From NCBI GenBank assembly GCA_003477405.1, contig QUDE01000014.1, positions 1 through 64,000 of the forward strand: 64,000 nt of DNA, given 5' to 3'. Positions within the stretch are counted from its first letter, which is position 1; every line of letters starts with the position of its first letter. Positions 16,330 through 23,668 of the stretch are shown piece by piece. Source of the stretch: Ruminococcaceae bacterium AM07-15. Its GTDB lineage: Bacteria; Bacillota; Clostridia; Oscillospirales; Butyricicoccaceae. The notes beneath the pieces are model-generated. The model saw nothing but the letters and a program-made list of their open reading frames with translations, did no database searches and was not told the origin of the DNA. Made by a program: the position numbers and the translations under genes.

Positions 16330-17392
16330 GACCCATGCTCCTTTTTTGATTTCTCAGGCCGTCCAGCTTGGACTGGAAGGTGACATAGTGGGGCAGCTTC
16401 AAATGGGAAATAAATCCGTTCATCTCCAGACAATCCCCATGGAGCAGCACAAATTCCATATCGCTGGTGGGTCCGGTGTCTTTCAGCGTCAGGGCATGAT
16501 CCAGCACGGCCATGGCAATGGCCTTGGTATCGTTGCGCCCCATGACGCAGCCATACCCCACTCCGATACCGCTGCTTCCGGGACGGCTTCCCATGAGCCC
16601 TTCCACCTCGGTGATATCCACAGAGCCCACATAGACCCTTTCCCCTTCTTCCAGCGGAGAGTCCACTTCAATGTCCAACCAGCCATACCGCAGTTCTCCA
16701 ATGGTGGGATGGGACATACCGAATCCCCGGATATCGCTATACGCCAAGCCGCTGACAAATCCGGTATCGGCCCGGGTGAGCGTCTGCAAAATGGCGCTGC
16801 GGGGAGCGGGAAGGGGCAGCTTTTCCATGGTGATATCGCAAGGCTCGCTGGTGTCTTCCTCCACCTGTTCCAAAAGCCCTTCCTGCCGGAGAAGATCCAG
16901 CACCCGGGGCGCTTGATCGGAAAGAGTCCGGGGTGCTTCTTTTTCTTCCCGGAACTGTTTCTTCCAGCTTTGCAGATCCTCTTCCTTCTCCTGTCCCAGT
17001 CCGAAATCCAGCAGACGATGGACATAATCATAGGTGGCCCCCAGCTGCTGCCCTCCTGGAATGTCCTTAAAGGCCGAACTGATCCGGCGGCGGATGTGCA
17101 TCTGGCTTCCATCCACAGTGCGGGAAGTGTAATTGCGCTGCAAGGTGCTCCGATACGCCCGCAGAAGGAAAACCGCCTCTTCCGGGCTTCCCTCACACTG
17201 CTTCAGCGCCAGGGCGGCGTAATCCGGCGCATACAGTCCCGCTTCCGACATGATCCGATCGATCAGAAGCCCCATCCGGTCCCGCAGAGCCGCCAGATCC
17301 ACCGGTGCATCGCCCTGGGAGCGGTAATCCCGAAGCAGCTCAATGGAGGCGTCAATGGCCTCCTGGCCGCCTGTCACTGCAACATATCCCAT
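16313..17392 (-). CDS. phnI: C-P lyase subunit PhnI (nucleosidase core)
   Basis: A 359-residue subunit of the PhnGHIJ complex. PhnI with G, H and L exchanges the adenine of ATP for the phosphonate. Family segments seen are MGYVAVTGGQEAI at the start, GLYAPDYAALALKQCEGSPEE, GFVSGLAYSDIRGFG and a C-terminal LLHGDCLEMNGFISHLKLPHY. Length is typical (about 350-360). RBS GGAGG lies before ATG 17392; the phnH stop is 1 nt away. Confidence 0.95.
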   Translation of the reverse strand: MGYVAVTGGQEAIDASIELLRDYRSQGDAPVDLAALRDRMGLLIDRIMSEAGLYAPDYAALALKQCEGSPEEAVFLLRAYRSTLQRNYTSRTVDGSQMHIRRRISSAFKDIPGGQQLGATYDYVHRLLDFGLGQEKEEDLQSWKKQFREEKEAPRTLSDQAPRVLDLLRQEGLLEQVEEDTSEPCDITMEKLPLPAPRSAILQTLTRADTGFVSGLAYSDIRGFGMSHPTIGELRYGWLDIEVDSPLEEGERVYVGSVDITEVEGLMGSRPGSSGIGVGYGCVMGRNDTKAIAMAVLDHALTLKDTGPTSDMEFVLLHGDCLEMNGFISHLKLPHYVTFQSKLDGLRNQKRSMGHDEQK

Positions 17393-17393
17393 G

Positions 17394-17987
17394 TTATTTT
17401 TCCTCCCATTTCACTTTCCGGGGCACGGCCATCAGCTCCCCTTCCGGTGTGAGAAAGCAGATTTCCACACCGCAAGGAAACTCAATCTCCATTTCCTGAC
17501 GGATTTTCAGCCACCGGCTCCCCGTCTGGGGCAGATGGATGGGGATGCTCCCCTTTACCCCAGGGCCGGTGAGCATACTCTCTTCCCCGCCCCTCAAAGA
17601 GGGAATGCCTACAAACAATGTGGCGCTTTTGTGAGGTTCCGGCAAAGTCCCTTTTTTGGCCTTTTCCAGGATTTCCTCCACCTGATCGTTTTCCATGTCC
17701 TGGCTGTCCGGCAGAAAGATATAGTCGGCTTCTTCCAAGGCAGCCGGCCGGCCATAGGTCATTTGGCGAAGTTCTTCTTTCAAGGCGCTGTCTTGCATGA
17801 CAGCAAAGGTGCAGCTGTTGTCCACAAGAGTCAAAGCAGCGGCCGCCATGACGCCCTGGGGATGCTCCAGATTCTGTCCTTCCCGGGCAATGGAGCGGAT
17901 CTTTCCCGGCATGGCCAGGGCATCCATCAACTGTTTAAAGACCTTCTGGCAATCGAACACCAGGTCAAATCGGTCCGATGTGATCAT
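17394..17987 (-). CDS. phnH: C-P lyase subunit PhnH
   Basis: A 197-residue structural subunit of the C-P lyase core complex, of normal length. It has the family's opening FDLVFDCQKVFKQLMDALAMPG and the later GPGVKGSIPIHL loop. PhnH dimerises and contacts PhnI and PhnJ in the known E. coli complex. The ATG has AGGAGG upstream; phnG ends 15 bp before it. Confidence 0.93.
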   Translation of the reverse strand: MITSDRFDLVFDCQKVFKQLMDALAMPGKIRSIAREGQNLEHPQGVMAAAALTLVDNSCTFAVMQDSALKEELRQMTYGRPAALEEADYIFLPDSQDMENDQVEEILEKAKKGTLPEPHKSATLFVGIPSLRGGEESMLTGPGVKGSIPIHLPQTGSRWLKIRQEMEIEFPCGVEICFLTPEGELMAVPRKVKWEEK

Positions 17988-18002
17988 AAGTCCTTCCTCC
18001 TG

Positions 18003-18431
18003 TCAATAGGAAACATCCAGGGTCTCAAACTGGACTTTCGAGCGGGCATGACGGGCAATTTCCCGCTGCTGCTCTCTTTCCAGCTCCTGCTGCCGCTGCT
18101 CCAGCGCCTGCAGCACCGGCTCTTTTTCCGGCAGATCGGTTTTCCGCAGCGCATCCACCACAGCGGCCGCCATGACCTTCTGGGTATCATCGCCCATCAT
18201 CAGGGCAAATCCCTTTTTCCCTTCCAGCTCCACCATGGCTTCACAGGCCAGCATTTCCCCCAGATAGAACTGGGCTTTGGCCACAGTCTCCCGCATTTTG
18301 ATCATCACCAGGGTTTTGGCCGGTTTGCGCAGCACCCGCACCGGGTATTTATCCATCACCGGCCTGATCAAATCCACCACCCACTGGCCGGAGCTTTGGC
18401 AAAGGACCTTGGAATAATTGCAAGTTTCCAT
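18003..18431 (-). CDS. phnG: C-P lyase subunit PhnG
   Basis: A 142-residue subunit of the core complex. Recognisable from VRVLRKPAKTLVMIKMRETV and the FYLGEMLACEAMVEL segment, the typical PhnG motif; residues 100-130 form a charged helix (EQRQQELEREQQREIARHA). It is needed with H, I and L for the nucleosidase step. ATG 18431 follows GAGGAGA and lies 17 bp after phnE2. Confidence 0.93.
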   Translation of the reverse strand: METCNYSKVLCQSSGQWVVDLIRPVMDKYPVRVLRKPAKTLVMIKMRETVAKAQFYLGEMLACEAMVELEGKKGFALMMGDDTQKVMAAAVVDALRKTDLPEKEPVLQALEQRQQELEREQQREIARHARSKVQFETLDVSY

Positions 18432-18448
18432 CGTTCTCCTCTTTTCCG

Positions 18449-19333
18449 CTATCCGATTCTGGCTTTCTTCTCTTTGACAAAGGTAAAGAGCATCTCCATG
18501 GCGTAAGTGAACAGCAGCACCATGCCGATGGCCACAATGGCCTGACCGTAGGCATAGCGGCCAAAACTGTTGGAGATCACATAACCGATGCCCCCGGCTC
18601 CCACTGTTCCCAGCACCGAAGAAGCTTCAAAATTGCTTTCAAAGCTGATGGAGGTCCAGGCGATCAGTCCGGTGAGGGCCGATGGCAACACCGCACTGAA
18701 AAAGATCTTCACACGGCCTGCGCCCATGGCCTGAAGGGCCTCCAGAGTTTCCTGGGGCACTTCCTCGAAACACTGGGCAAAGGAACGGGCAAAAAAGGAT
18801 GTACTGAAAATACAGATGCCGATGATGCCGGCGTCCGGGCCGAACCCAACGCAGACCAGCACCAAAAGCACCCAGATGATGGAGGGAATGGCCCGCAGGA
18901 ATGTCATGGCCGCAGAAAGCAATGTGGAAAGCCACCGGAAGGGCGTCAGATTTTTGGCCAGCAACACCGCCAGCACCATTCCTCCCAGCATGCTGTACAC
19001 CGTAGAAAGGACAGCCACGGCCACCGATTCCAGCAGAGAAGTGAAGGTGATGTCCACCTGGCTGAAATCCAGTTCCACCAGTTTGCCGATGGCTGCGGGG
19101 ATCTCTCCCACTCCCTGAACAAGCTGCTCCATATCCAGCTTCATGCCCACAAGAGCCAGCACTCCCAAAATCGCAAAGGCCAGCAAAAACAAATGCAGTG
19201 TCCGATCCCGGCTGGGATCTTTGGTGCGGATCCGTCCCCGGCTGTCCCACAGCAGATCCTCCGGCCTTGTTTCCTGTTGGCCGCTTCCCGGTGCCAGCAT
19301 CTTGGCGGGAGCAGTTGTAGCTATGCTGTTCAT
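18449..19333 (-). CDS. phnE: Phosphonate ABC transporter permease PhnE (second copy)
   Basis: A 294-residue inner-membrane permease. After a 60-residue cytoplasmic lead there are six hydrophobic segments and the EAA loop contacting the ATPase (EALQAMGAGRVKIFFSAVLPSALTG). ATG 19333 shares its A with the stop TGA of the preceding permease (TGATG), a tight coupling; an open frame further upstream lies inside that gene. With the other PhnE it probably forms a heterodimeric channel with PhnC and PhnD. Confidence 0.92.
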   Translation of the reverse strand: MNSIATTAPAKMLAPGSGQQETRPEDLLWDSRGRIRTKDPSRDRTLHLFLLAFAILGVLALVGMKLDMEQLVQGVGEIPAAIGKLVELDFSQVDITFTSLLESVAVAVLSTVYSMLGGMVLAVLLAKNLTPFRWLSTLLSAAMTFLRAIPSIIWVLLVLVCVGFGPDAGIIGICIFSTSFFARSFAQCFEEVPQETLEALQAMGAGRVKIFFSAVLPSALTGLIAWTSISFESNFEASSVLGTVGAGGIGYVISNSFGRYAYGQAIVAIGMVLLFTYAMEMLFTFVKEKKARIG

Positions 19334-20130
19334 CAGGCCAGTACCTTCTTTCTCAGAAAATTGGTGAGCATATCCACCAAAATGACAATGGCGGCAATGA
19401 GCAAAATCACGCCGATGGCGGAATGATACCGAAACTGTTTGATATAACCCATCATCACAAGACCGATGCCTCCTCCTCCCACAGCGCCCACCAAAGTGGA
19501 CGAGCGGATGTTGACTTCCAAAGAATAGAGCAGCCAGGACAGAAATCCCGGCAAACAAGCGGGCACGATCACCTGGGTAATGGTGGTCAACCGCCCGGCC
19601 CCCACTGCTTCCATGGCCTCCAGGCTTTCTCCTTCCACTTCATCGATGGTCTCGATAAAGGAGCGGATGAGAAAACCGCAGGTGGTGATCAGCAGGGCCA
19701 GCACCCCCACCAGATTGCCAATGCCGAAAGACATGATGAGCAGGAATGTCCAAATCATGCTGGGGATATTCCGCTGCACCGAAGCCACCAGGCGGATGAT
19801 CTTTTTCAGCGGCGGCCAGGGCGATGTGGTGTTGGAACCCAGAAAAGCCAGAGCCAGAGAGCACACAGAGGCCACCAGACTGGCGCCCACCGCCATGCAG
19901 ATGGTTTGCAGCACCCCTTCCCCGATGGTCTGCCAATCGGCAATCTTGGGCGGAAGCAGATCCTGAAAGATAAAATCCCAGAAATTTTCCATGTTCAGCA
20001 GAAAATCAAAGGGGTTGTACCCGGTGGACACCGTGGATATCACAAAAAGTATCCCTACTCCCAACGCCACCAGAAGGGTCATGATCTTTTCCCGCCGGGG
20101 GATCAGCGGAATGGATGTTTTCCTATTCAT
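19333..20130 (-). CDS. phnE: Phosphonate ABC transporter permease PhnE (first copy)
   Basis: A 265-residue permease with a membrane segment at about 18-37 and five further ones; its EAA loop reads EAMEAVGAGRLTTITQVIVPACLPG. The two permeases are distinct but clearly related, as in other bacteria with PhnE1/PhnE2. The start overlaps the phnC stop by 8 nt and GGGGGA lies upstream. Confidence 0.92.
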   Translation of the reverse strand: MNRKTSIPLIPRREKIMTLLVALGVGILFVISTVSTGYNPFDFLLNMENFWDFIFQDLLPPKIADWQTIGEGVLQTICMAVGASLVASVCSLALAFLGSNTTSPWPPLKKIIRLVASVQRNIPSMIWTFLLIMSFGIGNLVGVLALLITTCGFLIRSFIETIDEVEGESLEAMEAVGAGRLTTITQVIVPACLPGFLSWLLYSLEVNIRSSTLVGAVGGGGIGLVMMGYIKQFRYHSAIGVILLIAAIVILVDMLTNFLRKKVLA

Positions 20131-20944
20131 TGACCGCTTTTCCCCCTTCCATGCTCACCGTCAACTGGCTGAGCGGCGCATCATAGATGGTCTCGATCAT
20201 CTGGTCGGTGAGTTTTTCCGGCACATCGTCAAATACCACCCGGCCCTGGTGAATTCCCACGATCCGGTCCGCATAGGTGCGGGCCACATCCACCTGATGA
20301 AGATTGACAATGCAGGCGATCTTCTTTTTGTGGGCCATCTGCTGGATTTGGTCCATGATCACCTTGGAGGAATTGGGGTCCAAGGATGCGATGGGCTCGT
20401 CGCACAGCAGCAAAGTGGGGTCCTGCATCAGGGCCCGGGCAATGCCCACCCTCTGCTTCTGGCCGCCGGAAAGCTCCCCGGCCCGCTTGTAGATCATGCC
20501 CCGCAGCCCCACCATTTCCAGAATCTCCAGCGCTTTTCGTTTGTCCTCTTCGCTGTAACGGCCCAGCACCGCATCGGGTGTGGACAAATACCCCAAACGC
20601 CCATGGAGCACATTCTGAAACACCGAAAGGCGATAAACCAGATTGAAGCTCTGAAAGATCATACCGATCTGCCGCCGCAAAGGCTTGAGCTGGCTCTCTC
20701 TGCGAAGGGCGGCCATATCCTGCCCCTGAAACAGGATCTCTCCCTCCGTGGGCTGGATCATCCGGTTGATGCAGCGAAGAACGGTGGATTTCCCCGCCCC
20801 GGAGGGGCCGATGATCACCACCAGCTCCCCCTGGGCCACATCAAAACTCACATCCTCCACCGCGCGGGTGGGACCATAGTATTTTTTCAGGCAGCGTATA
20901 CTCAGCACCTGTTCCATTTGCCCGTTCCCTTCTGCCTGGTTCAT
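20123..20944 (-). CDS. phnC: Phosphonate ABC transporter ATP-binding protein PhnC
   Basis: A 273-residue importer ATPase. Walker A GPSGAGKST, Q-loop IGMIFQSFNLV, signature LSGGQKQR, Walker B LLLCDEPIASLD and the switch His in NLHQVD are all intact. ATG 20944 overlaps the phnD stop as TGATG, so translation coupling is likely; a second ATG at 20917 has a better ribosome site and begins closer to the family start, so the first nine residues are uncertain. Confidence 0.94.
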   Translation of the reverse strand: MNQAEGNGQMEQVLSIRCLKKYYGPTRAVEDVSFDVAQGELVVIIGPSGAGKSTVLRCINRMIQPTEGEILFQGQDMAALRRESQLKPLRRQIGMIFQSFNLVYRLSVFQNVLHGRLGYLSTPDAVLGRYSEEDKRKALEILEMVGLRGMIYKRAGELSGGQKQRVGIARALMQDPTLLLCDEPIASLDPNSSKVIMDQIQQMAHKKKIACIVNLHQVDVARTYADRIVGIHQGRVVFDDVPEKLTDQMIETIYDAPLSQLTVSMEGGKAVNE

Positions 20945-21894
20945 CAATCGCTCAGCCCATACTCTTCCTTCAGCTCGGCCAGGTAATCGTAGGTGCTGTC
21001 TTCCACTTCCACATACCGCATATCCGGCACGCCCAAAGCGGTAAAATACTCTTTGCTGTAATCCAGCAGAAAATCCCGGACCTTGTCTTTCAGTTCCTGG
21101 GGCAGGTCTTTCTGCACAGCAATGGGGCCGCCGGGAATCAGAGGGGAGGTATGGATGATCTTCACATCTTCCTCATTGAAGTTCCCTTCGTCCAGCTGAT
21201 TCTGATAGGTGCCGGAAGATACCGCAGCAGCATCCACATTTCCCTGCACCACGGCCTGAAGAGAAGCGGCGTGATTGCCGGCATACATGGCCGATTTGAA
21301 GAACTTTCCATCGGTGTGCAGATCATCAAAGGACAGGTCATCATCGCCGATCTCATTGAGAATTTCATCGGAAGGCACCACATTGCCGCTGGTGGACTCC
21401 GGGTCCACAAAGGCAAATGTCTTTCCCTCCAGGTCCTCCACGCTGTCGATATCGCTGTCTGCCGAAGTGATGATATGGGAATAATAGCCGATCTCCCCGT
21501 TGGTGGCCGTGGTCACCAGGCATTCAACCCCGGCCCGCTCCCGGGCCGTCACATAGGAGAAAGGCCCAAGCATGGCCAGCTGTGCGTGGCCGGTGCGCAT
21601 GGCTTCCACCGCGGCGCTGTAATCGGTGGCCCGGTAAGTTGTCACCGGAATGCCGATGGCTTTGCTCATCTCTTCCGCCATATCATCCCGCAGCTGCACG
21701 GATTTTTCCGTGTCTTCACCGGGAATGAGCACCATCACCACTTCTTCCACACCGTAGTCGGCGGTCTGTTCCGCACCGCTGCCGCCGGAAACAGTTTTTT
21801 GCTCCCCTTCCTTGCTGTCCTGGCTGCATCCAGTGAGCACGCCACAGGTCATGGCCGCCATGAGCAGAGCTGCTGTCATTCGTTTCACTTTCAT
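20944..21894 (-). CDS. phnD: Phosphonate-binding lipoprotein PhnD
   Basis: A 316-residue substrate-binding protein. Residues 1-23 are a lipoprotein signal ending in lipobox LTGC (Cys23), so it is tethered outside the membrane and delivers substrate to PhnE. Mature segments typical of PhnD: GHAQLAMLGPFSYVTARE, FVDPESTSGNVVPSDEI and HTSPLIPGGPIAV. It is the first gene of the operon with GGAGG nine bases before ATG 21894. The promoter lies in 21900-22010, where an inverted repeat is seen. Confidence 0.93.
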   Translation of the reverse strand: MKVKRMTAALLMAAMTCGVLTGCSQDSKEGEQKTVSGGSGAEQTADYGVEEVVMVLIPGEDTEKSVQLRDDMAEEMSKAIGIPVTTYRATDYSAAVEAMRTGHAQLAMLGPFSYVTARERAGVECLVTTATNGEIGYYSHIITSADSDIDSVEDLEGKTFAFVDPESTSGNVVPSDEILNEIGDDDLSFDDLHTDGKFFKSAMYAGNHAASLQAVVQGNVDAAAVSSGTYQNQLDEGNFNEEDVKIIHTSPLIPGGPIAVQKDLPQELKDKVRDFLLDYSKEYFTALGVPDMRYVEVEDSTYDYLAELKEEYGLSD

Positions 21895-21946
21895 TCCGTG
21901 AATCCTCCTTCGATTCCGTTGCTTGTCTGCCGTGGTCTTGCTTACG

Positions 21947-21963
21947 GGGCCATCCTATGGCCC
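21947..21963. promoter_or_regulatory. Perfect inverted repeat upstream of phnD
   Basis: GGGCCAT-CCT-ATGGCCC, 7-bp arms, lies about 53 bp before the phnD start. On the minus strand TTGGCG-N17-TAGGAT could be the phn promoter, and its -10 would sit inside this dyad. It may be an operator; no factor is known. Confidence 0.4.
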
Positions 21964-22010
21964 TTTTGTAAAGGCGCCAAGTGGATTTGGTCAAAGTTCG
22001 CCCCAGCCCA

Positions 22011-22039
22011 TTGCACTCCCCTCAGCGCCCCTCTATAAT
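22011..22039 (+). promoter_or_regulatory. Sigma-A promoter of the PhnF-like regulator
   Basis: TTGCAC (22011-22016), 17 bp, TATAAT (22034-22039). It is divergent from the phn operon. Confidence 0.7.
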
Positions 22040-22042
22040 GGG

Positions 22043-22053
22043 TTCGTACCGAA
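22043..22053. promoter_or_regulatory. Short dyad at the regulator transcription start
   Basis: TTCG-TAC-CGAA lies exactly at the expected start site of the regulator transcript, a common place for an autoregulatory GntR operator. The arms are only 4 bp, so this is tentative. Confidence 0.3.
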
Positions 22054-22068
22054 AAGGGAGGAGCTTTT

Positions 22069-22772
22069 ATGAAAGAAAAACCTTGGGAAAGCATTGCAGA
22101 AAAGCTGATGCAGGACATCAAAAGCGGAAAACTCCCTCCAGGAGAAAAAATGCCCAGCCAAAACCAACTGGCCGGACATTATGGCGTGCCTCGCACCCAC
22201 ATCCGCAAGGCTTATGAACAGCTAGAAGAACTGGGGTATCTTTTTTCCCTCCAGGGAAAAGGCACCTTTGCCTCCCTTCCTCCCCGCATGATCCCTCTGG
22301 CCATGGAACTGTCCGGTTTTGCCAAAAAATGGCCCAGCAGGGTCTATCATGCGAAAACCGGGTGGTGCAGCGAAAATGGATCAATTACAAACCCCAGCTG
22401 TTTCAAATTCTGGGAGCCTCCCCTCAGGACAAAGTCCTGAAAATAAGCCGTCTGCGGGTGGTGGACGGCGTACCGGCCGCCCTGCACACCAGCTACCTTT
22501 CTGCCGCCCGATTCCCTCAGCTGGAAACAGAGGGAGAGGGCATCCAATCGGTCAGCCAATATCTTCGCGCTCAGGGCTATGAACACTGCCAGGTATCCCA
22601 GCGGTGCCTGGCCATGATGGTACCTACCAAAAAAGAACGGAAGCTTTTAGAGCTTCCCGGATGCTGTCCTGCACTGATCCTCACCTCCAAAACCCTTTCT
22701 TCCCCAGATGGCGAAGTTTTGGAAGTGCTGCGCATCGTGTATCGCGGCGACCGTTTTGTCTTACAGCTTTGA
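22069..22772 (+). pseudogene. Frameshifted GntR/HutC-type regulator (PhnF-like)
   Basis: Two overlapping frames make one regulator. The first (22069-22440) gives a GntR winged helix: SIAEKLMQDIKSGKLPPGEK, SQNQLAGHYGVPRTHIRKAYEQL and GKGTF. The second (22329-22772) gives a UTRA effector domain with KISRLRVVDGVPAALHTSYL and LEVLRIVYRGDRFVLQL. They join at a six-A run (22324-22329); one more A would restore a 234-residue protein of normal HutC length. ATG 22069 has GGGAGGAG upstream. The place beside phnD suggests phosphonate-responsive control. The break may be a true mutation, an assembly error in a homopolymer, or slippage on the A-run. Confidence 0.8.
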
Positions 22773-22803
22773 TTGATCTATTTTCTTGAGAGGAGAACCT
22801 TGC

Positions 22804-23619
22804 ATGATTACCCAACAGGCCGGTGGCCTTTCTTTTTGTTTGCAACAGCCCTTTGATTTTTCCTTCCTCCGTTGTTACGGCCAACCCTTCCAGGTCTTTG
22901 ATCAGCAAGATTCCGGCTGCATGGGCTTTGGCCTGGAACACAGAGGCCGCCGCTATTTTCTCAAATTGGCCGGGGCCATGCCTTGCCGCAGCAAAATCCC
23001 GCCACAGCAAGCCATCGACCGTCTGGAGCAGGCCGCGGAACTTTACCGGAACCTGGCCCATCCCAACCTGATCCCTCTTTTGGATGCCCGGCCAGTGCCC
23101 CAAGGCTTTGCACTGCTTTTCCCCTGGGTAGAGGGGCTGTGTATGGGCAAACAATATCCCACCCGGGAAGCGTTTTTATCCCTGCCTCTTCCCGCGCGGG
23201 AAAAAATCTTTGAAGAAATCCTGGATTTTCACAATCTTGTGGGAATGCTGGGGTATCTGGCTGTGGATTTCTATGACGGCTCCATTCTCTACGATCCGAA
23301 AAAAGGCAAAACCCTGATCTGCGACATCGATGAATACCAGCAGGAACCCTACCGTAATCCCGTGGGCCGGATGCCCGGCTCCACCCGTTTCATGGCCCCG
23401 GAGGAATTTCTCACCGGCGAGCACATCGATCAGCGCACCAATGTATACCGCATGGGCGCCACCGCCTTTGCTCTCTTTGGAAAAAACGGCTCCCGGCAAC
23501 ACCGGGACTGGCCTCTGTCTCCCAACCGTTTTCAAGCGGCCCGGCAAGCCACCCTGGAAGAGCCCGATCTGCGCCAGCCCTCTCTTTCGGAATTTCTCCG
23601 GCAGTGGCGGCAAGGATAA
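22804..23619 (+). CDS. Divergent protein-kinase-like protein
   Basis: A 271-residue soluble protein with the order of protein kinase motifs: Lys54 (RYFLKLAG, the ATP-contact position), an alpha-C helix ending in NLAHPNLIPLLD, a hinge LLFPWVEG (105-112), a catalytic loop VDFYDGSILYD (154-164), DID in place of DFG (174-176), and MAPEEF (197-202) as the APE motif, then TNVYRMGATAFALF. The loop keeps the base Asp (155) but has Tyr at the usual Lys and Ser at the usual Asn, so activity may be altered or lost. GGAGA precedes ATG 22804; the gap to the regulator is 31 bp, so they are probably co-transcribed. The target is unknown. Confidence 0.7.
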   Translation: MITQQAGGLSFCLQQPFDFSFLRCYGQPFQVFDQQDSGCMGFGLEHRGRRYFLKLAGAMPCRSKIPPQQAIDRLEQAAELYRNLAHPNLIPLLDARPVPQGFALLFPWVEGLCMGKQYPTREAFLSLPLPAREKIFEEILDFHNLVGMLGYLAVDFYDGSILYDPKKGKTLICDIDEYQQEPYRNPVGRMPGSTRFMAPEEFLTGEHIDQRTNVYRMGATAFALFGKNGSRQHRDWPLSPNRFQAARQATLEEPDLRQPSLSEFLRQWRQG

Positions 23620-23660
23620 AAAAAGCTCCGAAAACCTTTGATCGGTTTTCGGAGCTTTTC
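23617..23660. terminator. Strong bidirectional terminator
   Basis: AAAAGCTCCGAAAACC / GGTTTTCGGAGCTTTT arms with a short loop, T-rich on both strands; it separates the kinase-like gene from the convergent sbcC. Confidence 0.9.
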
Positions 23661-23668
23661 TCTTTTCT

